From Cryptomeria japonica (Eukaryota; Streptophyta; Pinopsida; Cupressales; Cupressaceae): a stretch of 58,000 bases of DNA. The translations under genes were made by a program, and so were the position numbers. The notes under the pieces are model-generated. The model had not been told where the DNA came from. It ran no database searches and saw nothing but the letters and a program-made list of their open reading frames with translations. Of this stretch, positions 44,831 through 56,314 are shown piece by piece. The stretch lies in NCBI RefSeq assembly GCF_030272615.1, contig NC_081406.1:217136997-217194996 (forward strand), written 5' to 3'. How positions within the stretch are numbered: position 1 is the first letter of the stretch; the number at the start of each line of letters is the position of its first letter.

Positions 44831-46572
44831 TGCAAATTCCGACGCACTTGTCCAATTGGAATAAATAAATTCAAAAGAATATGATCATAACGAAGAAGTT
44901 GAACCTATAGATAATGATCATGTTATTCCTAGATATGTGAGACCAAATCACAATCCTAAGCAGATTATTGGAGATAAGGATGCTAGAGTACTAACCATAA
45001 GAAGAATCGGAGAGAATTATTGCATGATCTCCACCATTGAACCTAGAACTACTAAGGAAGCATTTGGTGATGATCATTAGGTTAAAGCTATGGAGGAGGA
45101 ATTGGATCAAATTGAGAACAACACTTGGACCCTAGTGGCCCATCCAGTAAATAAGAATGTTTTAGGTAGTAAATGGGTATACAGGAACAAGTTGGATGAA
45201 GATGGTGTTGTAGTTCACAACAAGGCAAGATTAGTCTACAAGGGTTATGTGCAAGAAGAAGAAGAAGATTATGATGAAACTTTTGCACCTTTAGCAAGAC
45301 TAGAAGGTGTGAGAACTTTACTTGCATTTGTAGCCCATAAGAAGTTCAAGGTATATTAGATGGATGTTAAGTCTACATTTTTGAATGGGATATTGGAAGA
45401 AGAGATATACATAGAGTAGCCAAATGGTTAAGCTTTGACTGATGAGAAAAGACATGGTATGCAGATTTCATAAGGCTTTATATGAATTAAAGCAGGCACC
45501 TAGAGCATGGTATGAAAGGCTTCATACACATCTAATGAAGATAGGCTTTCTAAGAGCTAGTGATGATAGTAACATACATCTCAAGTTTGAAGGAGATGAA
45601 ATACTAGTCAATGAAGTATTTGTTGATGATATTATATTTGGAGGTAATTTTGTCATGAGCAATAGTTTTGTAGATGAAATGAAAAATGAGTTTGAAATGT
45701 CTTTAGTAGGGGAAATAAAAAAATTTCATAGGATTGCAGATACAACAAATGAAGAATGTTATTTTTATTACATAGTCTAAGTATATGAAAGAGGTTTTGA
45801 AGATATTTGGCATGAGTGACTATAAACCAGTTGGGACACCAATGGTTACAGGCTATAAACTATCCAAGGAAGATGAATCTAAGTCTGTTGATGAGAAGGA
45901 ATACAGGTCAATGATTGGCAAATTGCACTATGTTGTTCATAGCAGACCAAACATAGCACATGTGGTTGGCATAGTTGCTAGACTCCAAAAGAATCCTAAG
46001 GAAACACACCTGATAGCAACCAAGAGAATTTTTAGATACTTGAAAGGTACTATTGACTATAGATTATTGTATCCATATGGAGGAAACATTGATTTGAAGG
46101 AATACACAAATGTCGATTGGGTAGGAAATGTTGATGACTAGAAAAGCACAACCAGTGGAGCATTTTTTTCTTGGAGGAAGGCTTGTTTCATGGAGTAGTA
46201 AAAAGCAGAGTTGTACTTCACAATCTATCATTGAAGCTAATTATGTTGTATCTTATATGAATTGCACATATGCTATTTGGATGAGGCACATTTGGAAGGT
46301 TTTAAGATGAAGATTTTAGAACCTATAAAGATTTTATGGGATAATAAAAGTGCCATAAATATTTCCAAGAATCTGTTTTACACGCATGAACCAAGCACAT
46401 TGAATTGAAGTATCATTTACTGAGGGAAAAAGTTCAGAGTAAATATGTTATCTTAGAGCATGTTTCTACCAAGGAGCAGCTAGCAAATATTTTTACCAAA
46501 CCTCTTCCTAAGACTACTTTTGAGTATCTTAGAAGTCAATTAGGGGTTGTCCCTCTTCATGAAGTTAGTTGA
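44831..46572 (+). pseudogene. Copia B: reverse transcriptase and RNase H, degraded
   Basis: RT begins near 45060 (EAFGDDH, then KAMEEELDQIENNTWTLV), with SKWVYRNKLDEDG, DETFAPLARLEGVRTLLAF and MDVKSTFLNG. A TAG precedes MDVK and another follows YIE. ALYELKQAPRAWYERL and the FVDDIIFGG active site (about 45620) are present, so the YVDD-type aspartates remain. A frame change lies near 45730. RNase H covers about 45785-46540 with FGMSDYKPVGTPM, LVSWSSKKQSCTSQSI and a C-terminal LRSQLGVVPLHEVS ending in TGA at 46570-46572. Confidence 0.9.
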
Positions 46573-46773
46573 GCATGATGTTGACTACATCGGTCCCTAA
46601 ATTACCTGTAGAATTTTACAAGGGTTGATGTAGAAGTGGATGTATTCCACAGGGGGAGCATCATGTTGCAGTATGTTGTTGATGCATAGTGAAAATTTGA
46701 CATTACATGTTTTACTTTCAATTTGGCGTTGCTGTCAAAGGGGGAGAAGAATTATGTTATTATGAGAAGGAAA
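46573..46773 (+). other. 3' untranslated region and PPT of copia B
   Basis: It contains CAAAGGGGGAGAAG (about 46735-46748) and, directly before the LTR, GAGAAGGAAA (46764-46773). Either purine run could have primed plus-strand synthesis; the second abuts the LTR. Confidence 0.7.
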
Positions 46774-48192
46774 TGTTGGCATTTTGGCACTAAGTTGTCA
46801 TTGATGTCAATCAGCATGATGGTGACACATCAGGGTGAGCATAAAGAATGAAGGTCTACCGGTCTGAAGGATGGTTGCTAGTTTATGATGAAGAGGAAGA
46901 ATGTTAAAAGTTGTCTCACACCACTAGAGGTGAAGATGTGCAACCGGTATAGGATTCTCTATCGGTTAATAGAAGAAGAACACTCTACTGGCAAAGAGTT
47001 TTACCGATATGTGTTTGCCAGATCGACTATGTGTTGGTAGGTTGTGTCTTGGTTGATGTAATGCTATGTGGAGCTAAGGTGGCAAGTGTGTTGTGGTTGG
47101 TGAAGCCTCATGGATAGAGTTGATGAAACTAATAATCGCCATTAATGAAGGAGCCAAAAATCATGAGATTGCATCTGATTAATTGTAGCTCAAGGAAGAA
47201 GAAATGATAGAGGAAGATCAGGGAGTAGTTGGCACCTAAATCAATGCAAAGGAAATCTAATTTAGGATGTTCTCATAAAGGAAACTTGTGGAACACTTTA
47301 TGTGTCATCTGATTTCATGACAAAAGATTTGATTTGTGATTGCCACTTTGAGGAAAATGTGCATTGGATAATGGAAACCATGTGCAAGTGCAGTCTTCAA
47401 GGATAGGTGATTGATCCAAGAAAGGTGGGATTGGATCTCATGAAGATTGTGTTGAAAAGAGAAAACCCTAACCACTCAGGTTTTTGAATAGCATTTTGGC
47501 AGGAAAATAGAGAGAAGTAATGAGAGCTTTGAATAGAATAATGGGTTTATGCTGTGAAGATTAAGGAAAAAAGAGAAGGGAGAGGTAGCTAGGAGAAAAC
47601 TCTAGAACATGTTCTGAGAAAGTTGCAGTGTGAGTGAGTAAGAAAACCGGTGAGAGGATCCTACTGGTAGTAGCATAGTTTGGTAGTTGAGCCTAACCGG
47701 TAAGGTGTGGCAGAGTAGGCATCATCCTAGTGTGACACGGTGTGTTGAGAGACTATGTGTGAAAGGGAGAGAAAGATAACAGAGAGTTATTTGATTCAAG
47801 AGTTGCAGAACTCATTTGCAACAAGAAGCCTTAATTGTATTCAAATGGTATTTCAATATACATCACCAAACTGAAGCTTGGTGTAGGGATTGTTGCTCCT
47901 TGGGTTCGTGCCCAAAATCTTTCTAAATCTATGTTTACTTGTGAGGCTAGACTAGAGTATTAGTCTTCAGTAGATTTTCTCACTGAGGTTTTTCCCATAT
48001 TAGGTTTTCCTCATAAATCTAGTGTTATGATTTTCTTGTGTGTGTATGGTCTCTTTGGCTTTCTTTCTTGTATTACCAGTTTGACTATTTAAGTGATCAA
48101 GAAAATAACTAATATTCTCAAGTTAGATCACAAAAGGAAAAAATTAAGAACCACTGATTCACCCCCCTCTCAATGGTACTCTGTGTTCAACA
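46774..48192 (+). repeat. LTR shared by copia B and B' (1419 bp)
   Basis: It starts TGTTGGCATTTTGG after a purine tract and ends GTTCAACA before a PBS. It therefore serves as the 3' LTR for B on the left and the 5' LTR for B' on the right. No second copy is in the window. A run of ACCGG and CCGGT words near 46857-47040 and 47640-47705 is notable. Confidence 0.82.
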
Positions 48193-48207
48193 ATTGGTAT
48201 TAGAGCC
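48193..48207 (+). other. Primer binding site of copia B'
   Basis: TGGTATTAGAGCC at 48195-48207 matches the initiator-Met PBS with one C-to-T change. Confidence 0.87.
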
Positions 48208-48257
48208 ACATTCCCAGTTATCTTTAAACCTTGGGTAGATTTTGGACTTTGAGCACA

Positions 48258-50473
48258 ATGGCAATAAGTGAGTTTGCTTCCTCAAAAGCCCCCATGCTTG
48301 ATGGATCCAACTATGCCTTCTGGAGTAGAAGAATGGAGACATATATTTCATCTCTTGGTTTTGATGTGTGGATGTCAGTCAAGAATGGGTATTTCATTCC
48401 TAATACTACTCCCATTGATCCAGATGCAAAAAGGGAGTATGAGAATAATGTAAAGGCAAATCATGCTGTCTTGAGTGGATTGTCTGATAATGAATTTGTC
48501 AAAGTCATGCACTATATTTCAGCAAAGGAGACATGGGACAAATTGTAGAGATTGTTTGAGGGAGATGCAAAAGTCAAAGAAGCCAAGCTGCAAACACTAA
48601 GGGGTCAAGTTGAAAGCATCAAAATGAAAGATGATGAAAAGATTGCAAACTATCTTCATAGATTTGATGAAACTGTGAATAGCATTAGAGGACTTGAAGA
48701 AGAGATTGTAGATGAGATTCTTGTCAAAAAGATACTTAGATCTCTCACTTCCAAATATGATACTAAGGTGTTAGCCATAGAAGAAGCCAAGGATCTGAAG
48801 ACTTTTACAATAGATGAACTATTTGGCTCCCTAATAGCCTACGAGATGAGAACAAATAGTGAGACTTCCTCAAGGAAAGAAGCAAATTTCAACATCACCA
48901 AAAAGGGAAAAGAAGCTATCACTCATAAAGAATCTAGTGAAGACTCTAATGCTAAAGTAGAAAACTTTGTCAAGAAGCTCAAAAGAGGATCCAAACAGTA
49001 CAAAGGAAAGCTACCACTTAAATTATTCAACTGTGGGAAGGTAGGACACTTCACTGCAAGTTTTCCTCACAAAGAAACTGGTGGAGATGAGTCGAGAGAG
49101 TTCAGAAGATCTACCAACAAAGACAGAGAAAGGAATGACTACCAGTAGAGAAGAAGAGGCTACCAGAACCAAAACTGCTTATATACCATTGAGGATGACA
49201 CAAGAGATGATGAAGATGCATCAGAAGATGATGACCATTAGAATGATAGAAAAGTAAATCTTTTCATGGCACTTGATAGACCTGTTGATGAAGATGAGGA
49301 AGAAGAAGATATTGAGGTTGAAGTGGATTTGGAGAGTGAACTTATCAGTACACTTGAAGAATTGAGTAAAAAAAGAAGAGAAATCAAGAGGGTTAAGCTT
49401 GTTGCAGTAGTTGAACAAGATCTCTTGAAGTAGTCTCTGGAGAGTCCGGTCAAATCACATCTGACTTGAAATCGTAGCTGGAAGAAACTAAGAGGATCAG
49501 TGAAGCTACAACCCTTGATCTGACAAAGAAATAAAAGGAGCACCAAGAGATGGAATTAGAAATAATAAAGCTCAAAAAGGAGCTTGAAGAAAGCAAGATA
49601 GAAATAAAAATAAGAAGTATGAAGGTAGCACTGAGCGGTGGATAAGATGTTGAGAAAACAAAACCAATCCAAAGACACTGGTGACTTAGGCTTTGAAGTT
49701 GGTCAAGGTTCAACCCACACAGGTAAATCCAACAAAGAGATAATGTTCACTTCTTCAATTGAAGGTGAAGAAAAGAAGACATTCATTGTAGGCAAGGATA
49801 CCGACAAAAAGACATATGCAGATGCTATTGGAAATTGACATCCAAAATGGTATGCAGAAATGAACCAGAAACCATATTTTATCCATCAATATGCAGACCT
49901 GAGGAGGAATGCTAGAATTGATCGAGAAGGATCCACCAGATTCAACAACATGAATGGAAGACCCCCAATGAGGCAGTTTCATTCAGGACCAAGACAACCC
50001 AACTGCTATGTATCAGACTTTCATGGTTATTGTTACGGGTGTAATAAATTTGGGCACAAAATAGCTGGTTGTAGGTTAAACAATAAGCCTTCTATGAATT
50101 ATGAAAGCATAAATTCATTTAATGCACTGTGGGATATGAATGTTATTTGCTATTAGTGCAATGGATATGGACATAAGAGTTTTGATTGTAGGAAGAACAA
50201 ATCGGTACCCTACAAAATTTTTAAGGATGTTCCCTTTAATGAAAATATAAAATGCTATAACTATCAAGAATTTGGACACATAGCAAAGTTATGCAGAAAC
50301 ACAAAGATCAAGCAAATGAAGAAAATCCAGATCAAGAACAAGTAACTGAGCTTGAGTTGAATATAGCAACTGACAAGAAGAAGGCAAACAAACTAGTTTG
50401 GGTTGAGAAAGAAAAGGAAAAGGTAGAATCAAGTCTCATAGTGCAGACTACTTTGCATGCTGAAAGAAAAATC
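48258..50473 (+). pseudogene. Gag of copia B': UBN2 capsid, coiled coil and several zinc knuckles
   Basis: ATG at 48258 begins MAISEFASSKAPMLDGSNYA. The UBN2-type capsid covers about 48258-48880 (FWSRRMETYI, ETWDKL-stop-RLFEGD, IANYLHRFDETV, ILRSLTSKYD). A first knuckle follows at about 49020 (LFNCGKVGHFTASF, with two of its Cys now Phe). An acidic stretch and a long coiled coil come next (about 49180-49640, LISTLEELSKKRREIKRV). Near the end are CYGCNKFGHKIAGC (complete), CY-stop-CNGYGHKSFDC and CYNYQEFGHIAKLC. At over 700 codons this Gag is unusually long for copia. Several stops and at least two frame changes occur. Confidence 0.82.
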
Positions 50474-50612
50474 TATGGGTGGTAGATAGTGGTTGCTCAA
50501 ACCATATGACTGGTGACAAAATAAAATTCATTAAACTTGAAAATTGGAATGGTGGATCGGTAAGTTTTGGAGACAATTCCTCCATCAAAATAAAGGGAAA
50601 AGGAACACTAAG
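50474..50612 (+). pseudogene. Start of copia B' protease, cut by gypsy C
   Basis: WVVDSGCSNHMTGDK gives an intact D-S-G active site, followed by GGSVSFGDNSSIKIKGKGTLS. The frame then enters the inserted LTR at 50613, so the rest of pol lies beyond the right edge. Confidence 0.88.
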
Positions 50613-52777
50613 TGATAGGGAGCTTGCTAGGAAAGTGCTCACAAGGCTAATTTACTCAAAAGGATCAATTTATTACCCAAAGACTTATAGAGTCTGTTGT
50701 GTATGACTACTCAATCTATCTTCTTGTTATAATGCTAGGTACTCCATGGTTCACTTGCCTAATAAACTCTATTTTAGGTGATGGCTCTCACCCATGCACA
50801 GATCTACTCAAATTGCTTATCCCTTCCAACTACACATTCTCATTCTTGGTTCTTGTGGCCTTCTACCTTAGGTTTCAGAGTGTACTAGGGTTCTTCCACA
50901 TGGAAATGTTATGGCAGTAAGGTATTTCTCACCTTTGAATGCTCACAATTTTGTTTGAGGTCCTTGACTCTCGGCTTGCTCAAATTCACCAACTAAGATC
51001 AACTACCCCCACATGAGGTTGCACACTAATTAAGGGTCCCAAGTAACACTTTTTTGAGTTCTTAGGTTTGTTCTCACTATGTTTCATAAGCCTAAGTTTC
51101 ACTTTGCCATCAAGTTCATGCACTTGACAAAAAACAGTCATTTTTGTGTGTTATGCAACAAAGGGCTACTAGCCCATGGAGGCCTAATTGGCCCCTTTTT
51201 CCTCACCTAGCCCAATGATAGGAATTTCCACCATAAAAATTATTTTCAATGATGTTTAGGAGGTCTATTCTTGAACATTTTTCATGTTTTGAGCTCCATG
51301 AGGAAGGTTTAATGATAGTCCACTTTTTATGGCACAAAAGGAGTGTTTAGTGAGGGTTTTGAGCTTGCAAAGTTTGATTTGTCAACTCCTTCATGAACCA
51401 AGGACTAAAACTAACTGAGAAAGTCTGTCACACCTTAGAGAACACTAACCAAGCCATTACCACTTGTTATTTTGCCAAACACTTGGCACACTAACTAAAA
51501 AATCAGAAAACTATCACTGAGACAGTCAATTCACTGCTCTTTTAATAGTCAGCAACATTGTAGTTTTGGACCTACAAAAATGAAGAGTTTGGAATTGGTA
51601 AAACACCTCAATGAGGTCTTCAAACATGTAACACACCTCCTATTACATTTCCTTCAAGATTCAAGGCTTGGATTATGCTCCTCAAGCATTCCATGGGTAT
51701 TTTGCCACATACAATTTATAAAAATAGTGAACTCACTGTTTGATTACAAAATGAGAAAGATTTAAGTAAGAACAAGCTAAACTAGCCATCCAAGAAGATA
51801 CTCAATTCCCTTGGCCAAATGTCTAGGCCTCTGTCACATTCATTTTCTCACCCAAATTACTTTTGAGTGCAAACCTTGAGTTTTGTTTATGCTACTAGCC
51901 AAATGACAAACACTTGCCTAGCATTCACTCAAGTACATCTTGAAAACACTTATTTTGAACAAAAAGAGATGTATGTACACTATATACATATGAATCAACT
52001 TGGAAAAATCCATTGGAGGGATCCTAGACCTGGATCAACCAAGTTGATGCATTTTACAACTCCAAACCCCTAGCAGGGCAGCAGGTATAGAGTTTACAAA
52101 TATTTTTGTACAAACACCTTGAAAATGAAAAACCAATGAAACAATTACATGGGAAGCTTTATTAGATCAACATTTCAACTCCAAGAAGGTACAATATGGA
52201 TTTGCACAACTACAGTATGGACTGTTATTCAAAAGGAAGGAAAAACAGTCATAAAAACCCAAAAAGCATGATTTCTATAAAGTTTCTCTTGTAAATACAA
52301 TCACCAACAATTTACAAGGAAAAGGAAGGCCTTATATAGTTTCTCCAATTGGTTTTCAAACCCTAGTACAGACATGAGGCTTCCATAACTTCATTTTGCA
52401 AGAAAATGACAATTTTGACAACTTTTCAAACCAAATGACAACTTTTCTTGCTCAAAAAGGCATTTTTGACAACCTAGCATTATCAACTTGCCTAAATAAC
52501 TTAGACATGCTTAAAAACACTTAAAAAACATATTTCAATGCTCTTGAAGACATTAGGAGACCTTTTTGGCAATTTTGCACGTTTTTGCCAAAAATTGTCA
52601 ACTCAAGGCCTAAAGGACAAAACTTGATCTCTAGAGCCCAAAATGAGATCAAAACCACTAAACATGACCCAAAACAACCTAAAAAAACATAATCAACCTA
52701 AAACAAGACTTTACAAACATTAAAGCATTAAATACTCAAAAAATTGGAGTTTTACTCAACTAGGTGTTCCTGCACCA
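50613..52777 (-). repeat. 3' LTR of chromovirus C (2165 bp)
   Basis: On the plus strand it starts TGATAGGGAGCTTGCTAGG, identical to 57435 onward, and ends TGCACCA, so on the minus strand it runs TGGTGCAG to CTATCA. No ORF is convincing inside it. Confidence 0.92.
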
Positions 52778-52796
52778 TACTCCCCCAAAAACAAAG
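52778..52796 (-). other. Polypurine tract of chromovirus C
   Basis: On the minus strand CTTTGTTTTTGGGGGAGTA abuts the LTR start TGGTGCAG. The G-run is the conserved part. Confidence 0.8.
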
Positions 52797-52799
52797 AAG

Positions 52800-54158
52800 T
52801 CATATGACTCCTTGAAGCAAAAAAGAAGAAGGAATGCTAACTTTCTGAAAGTTAGCTTCAGTTATCCATGTGGCGTCTAAGATTGGCTACTCCTTCCATT
52901 TGATGAGATGCTCCATGTAGGTGTGATTCCTTATCTTTTTTAGAATTTTGGAGTCTAGAACCTGTTCAGCTTAGGGAAAAGAAAGAGAAAGCAGAGATAG
53001 ATCAGAAAGAGATTGAGAAACATCTAAAACTCTTTGAATCTCCTCGGGTGGCTTCCCTTTGAAAGCAATCAGATCTGCAACATTAAAAATGGGGGACAAA
53101 AAAACATTAGTAGGTAAATTAGCTTTGTAAGCATTAGACCCATACTTAGCCAAGATCTTGCAAGGGCCTATCCTCCTCATCTGAAGTTTGCTTGGAACTC
53201 CCTTTTGTATCCTTTCCTTTTTCAAATGAACCATCACATAGCTACCTATGGAGAACTAAACATCTCTCTTTGTAGCATCCACTATTGCCTTGATTTTTTG
53301 AGAGGTATCTTGGAGAGCTTGTCTCACTTGCTCATGAACCTCCTTCATGGAGTGAGCCATGTCATCTATTGTCCCACTCTTATGCTGCAAGTTAGTGATA
53401 TCCCTCAACTGCATTATACCCCTTGGATGCATACCATAAACAACTTCAAATGGACTTTTACCTGTAGACCGGTTAACACTGTCATTATAGGCATATTCTG
53501 CTTGATCAATGGGCTAATCCCAACTCTGCCCATATTCCTTTGTCAAGTACCTAAGCATGTTTCCAAGAGACCTGCTCACAACTTCTGTTTGGCCATGAGT
53601 TTGTGGATGATAAGCTGAACCAAAAGAGAGATTAGTACCCAATCTCTTCCACAATGTTTTCCAAAAATGACCAAGAAACTTAACATCCCTATCTGAAATA
53701 ATGCTAGTAGGAAATCCATGTATTCTAATAACTTCCTTGAAAAATAAATAAGCAATATGACTTGCATCATGTGTTGTTTTGCAAAGAATAAAATGAGCCA
53801 GTTTGCTAAATCGGTCAACCACTATAAAAATGCTATCAAATCCTGCTTGAGTTCTAGGTAATCCTACCACAAAATCCATACTAATTCAATCCCAAGGCCT
53901 ATGTGGAATGGGAAGAGGCTGATATAAACTAGCATTAGAGGAATTACCTTTGGCTTTTTGACATACCAAGCACTGCTCTACATACCTCCTGATGTCTCTC
54001 TGCATCTTAGGCCAATAATAGAACCTTTGAATCAGCTCTAAGGTCTTATTGAGACCGAAATGTCCACTTAAGCACTCATTGTGCTTCTCTTGAATGTGGT
54101 TCTCTCTCATAGAACCCTTTGGAACACACAACTATCCACCCCTGAATAACAAACCATC
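52800..54158 (-). pseudogene. Integrase with C-terminal chromodomain, chromovirus C
   Basis: The HHCC module is at about 54080-53945 (HNECLSGHFG, then CLVCQKAKG). The DDE core has D in MDFVVGLP, D in [13 protein letters not shown] and E in [11 protein letters not shown], all present. The C-terminal part has MVHLKKERIQKG, RIGPCKILAKYG and LSPIFNVADLIAFKG. A TAA near 52971-52973 interrupts the frame. The same frame then continues into a chromodomain (52970 to about 52815): AEQVLDSKILKKI, YMEHLIKWKE and ATWITEANFQ, with Y, W, W aromatic-cage candidates, ending at TGA 52800-52802. Chromodomains steer integration to marked chromatin. A few stops (for example near 53884 and 53515) break the frame. 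Confidence 0.9.
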
Positions 54159-55600
54159 CTACAAAGTGAAATCAGCATATGCACAATGAAAATTATTCTC
54201 AAAATCTTGACAAATTTTATAAGCTTTAGCAAAATCATTATCAGTAGGATACATGTCTTTGAAACTATCAATACCAATGCTCTGAACTTGAATCTCATGA
54301 ATAGTTAACAACCTTCTACTCAAAGCATCTACTACTTTATTCAACTAACCCTTCTTATGCTTAAGAGTAAAAGTGTAAGCTTGTAAATATTCTACCCATT
54401 TAACATGCTTATGATTCAGTTTATCCTATGAGTTCAAGAAACTAATTGCCTGATTATTTGTGTAAACAACAAACTCTTTAGGAAGAAGATAGTGTCTCCA
54501 TTTCCTAAGTGCTTGTACTAATGCATAAAGTTCTAAATCATAGGAAGAGTAATTTTTCTTTGCATCATTCAACTTCTCACTAAAGAATGCAACCGGTCTA
54601 TTTTCTTGACTTAACATAGCTCTTACAACAATATTACTATTATCACATTCAATAGTAAAAAGCTTTTCAAAACTAGGTAAAATGAGCACTGGTTGAGTAG
54701 CTACTTTAGTTTTTAGTAATTCAAACCCCTTATTGGCTGCACTTCTCCATTGAAAATTTACCTTTACACCCCCTTTGATGGTGTCTAACATTGGAGCACA
54801 AATCTCACTGAATTCCCTGATGAACTTTCTGTAAAACGATGCCAAACCATGGAAACTTTTGACATCACTGGCTATCTTAGGAGTTGGCCAACTGGTTATT
54901 GCTGCAACTTTAGATTGATCCATTTTCATATTGCCTCCTAATACAATAAAACCAAGATAGACCAATTCTTGCTGCATGAAATCATATCTTTCTAGATTTA
55001 TGGTTAGCTGTTCATCAAATAACTTTCTCAAAACAATAGCTAAATGTTTTAGATGCTCTTCTTTGGTCTTACTGAAAATGAGTATATCATCTAAATACAC
55101 AACAACAAATTTGCCTATGAAATCATGTAAAAATTCATTCATGAGTCTCATGAATGTGTTGGGAGCATTAGAGAGTCCAAATGGCATAACAAGCCACTCA
55201 TAGAGACCCTCATTTGTTTTGAAATCTTTCTTCCACTCACCCCCCTCTTTGATTCTTATCTGATGGTAACCACTCTTCAAATAAATCTTGCTGAAATACT
55301 GTGCACCCCCTAAACAATCCATCAAGTCCTCTATCTTTGGTATGGGAAATCTGTATCTAACGGTGATCTTGTTTATGGCTCTGGAATCTGTACAAAGTCT
55401 CCATGTTCCACCCTTCTTAGGTGCCAACATTGTAGGTACTACACAAGGACTAATGCTTTTCCTAATCAGCCCTTGGTCTAAGAGTTCTTGTATTTGTTTT
55501 GCTACCTTTTTTTTTTTGTTCAGGGGTCATCTTGTAGGATGCATTATTGGGCAAAGAGGCTCTAGGATTGAAGTCAATCTGATGGCTAATGGCTCTAGGA
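54159..55600 (-). pseudogene. Reverse transcriptase and RNase H, chromovirus C
   Basis: An open minus-strand frame of 334 codons (55430-54426) covers most of RT and RNase H. Motifs are [49 protein letters not shown] and the [11 protein letters not shown] active site near 55090, then [13 protein letters not shown]. The first catalytic Asp of RT is Tyr ([12 protein letters not shown], codon 55281-55283, where the family has Asp), so the enzyme was probably inactive. RNase H has [34 protein letters not shown] and [10 protein letters not shown] (T-D-N changed to T-N-N), then a frame stop near 54424 and a further piece MNKVVDALSRR. Upstream sequence to about 55600 holds the RT N-terminus. Confidence 0.9.
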
Positions 55601-56314
55601 GGTGGTAAGGCTACAGGTGTACCATCACTAATTATTGGTTTGAAGTTATCAAGAATTTGCTACACCTCACATGGTATCTCAACTTTCTTTTCTACCTTTT
55701 CTTCCTTGGGCTTCACTATGAGTGCAAATCCTACTCCTTCTCCTTCTTCTAGTGTTTTTATGAACTCTTTCTCATTCACTAACAAGATGTTAGGCACTTT
55801 ATTTCTACTCTCTCCTTATTCAATGAGGGATTGAATCTGATAGCTTACTCCATATTTTGGAAATGAATAGGAGTTTCTTTCCCCATCATGCTGTTCTTTT
55901 TGGTCAAACTGGCATGGTCTACCCAACAATAGGTGGCAAGCATCCATAGGAAGGATGTCACATAGGATCCTATCTACATATCCCTAATGTGGAAATCTAC
56001 CTAGGCTCTCTCATTTACCAACACATGTTGTCCCTTATTCAACCAGGTGACTTTTATGGCTCCTTGTGTTGTATCCTAGATAGTTTCAATTTGTTTACTG
56101 CTTCTTCTCATATGATGTTATCTGTGGATCCTGAATCTATGATCACCCTACATACCTTTCCCATGATTTTACACTTAATCCTGAACAATTCTCTTCTTTG
56201 TGAGGCTTTTGTACTATGTGGCTTCTTCATTAACACTCTCTTGATCATCAAACTCTCACCATCTCCTGAAGCTAGGTGGTTCAATGTTGAAGTTTTGGTA
56301 TTACCTCCATGTTC
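55601..56314 (-). pseudogene. Protease region, chromovirus C, degraded
   Basis: The aspartic protease is visible at about 56160-55870 on the minus strand. Its active site reads CRVIIDSGSTDNII, with D-S-G-S intact. A frame change follows, and the C-terminal motif MDACHLLLGRPCQFDQ appears in another frame near 55950. Several stops occur. The segment towards RT (55601-55860) is acidic and Lys/Glu-rich. Confidence 0.75.

Larger units (their letters stand above)
43506..50612 (+). mobile_element. Copia block B - LTR - B' (target of elements A and C)
   Basis: Copia B lacks its gag in the window because A is inserted at its protease. It runs protease, integrase, RT, RNase H, purine tract, LTR. The same LTR is followed directly by a PBS and a new gag and protease (B'). 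The two protease segments differ clearly (SDWSNFLSFKEFDGGVVIFG in B, GDKIKFIKLENWNGGSVSFG in B'). B' is cut by gypsy C at 50613. Confidence 0.82.

Noticed and set aside
45088-45327. Minus-strand frame over copia B RT
   Set aside because: It is a shadow of RT, whose plus-strand motifs are clear.
46774-48192. Host gene in the long stretch without pol motifs
   Set aside because: It starts TGTTGG, ends CAACA, and lies between a purine tract and a PBS, so it is an LTR. No open frame of note lies within it.
50613-52777. Host intergenic DNA or promoter
   Set aside because: Its first 560 bases recur at 57435-58000, and PPT and PBS sit at the matching ends, so it is an LTR.
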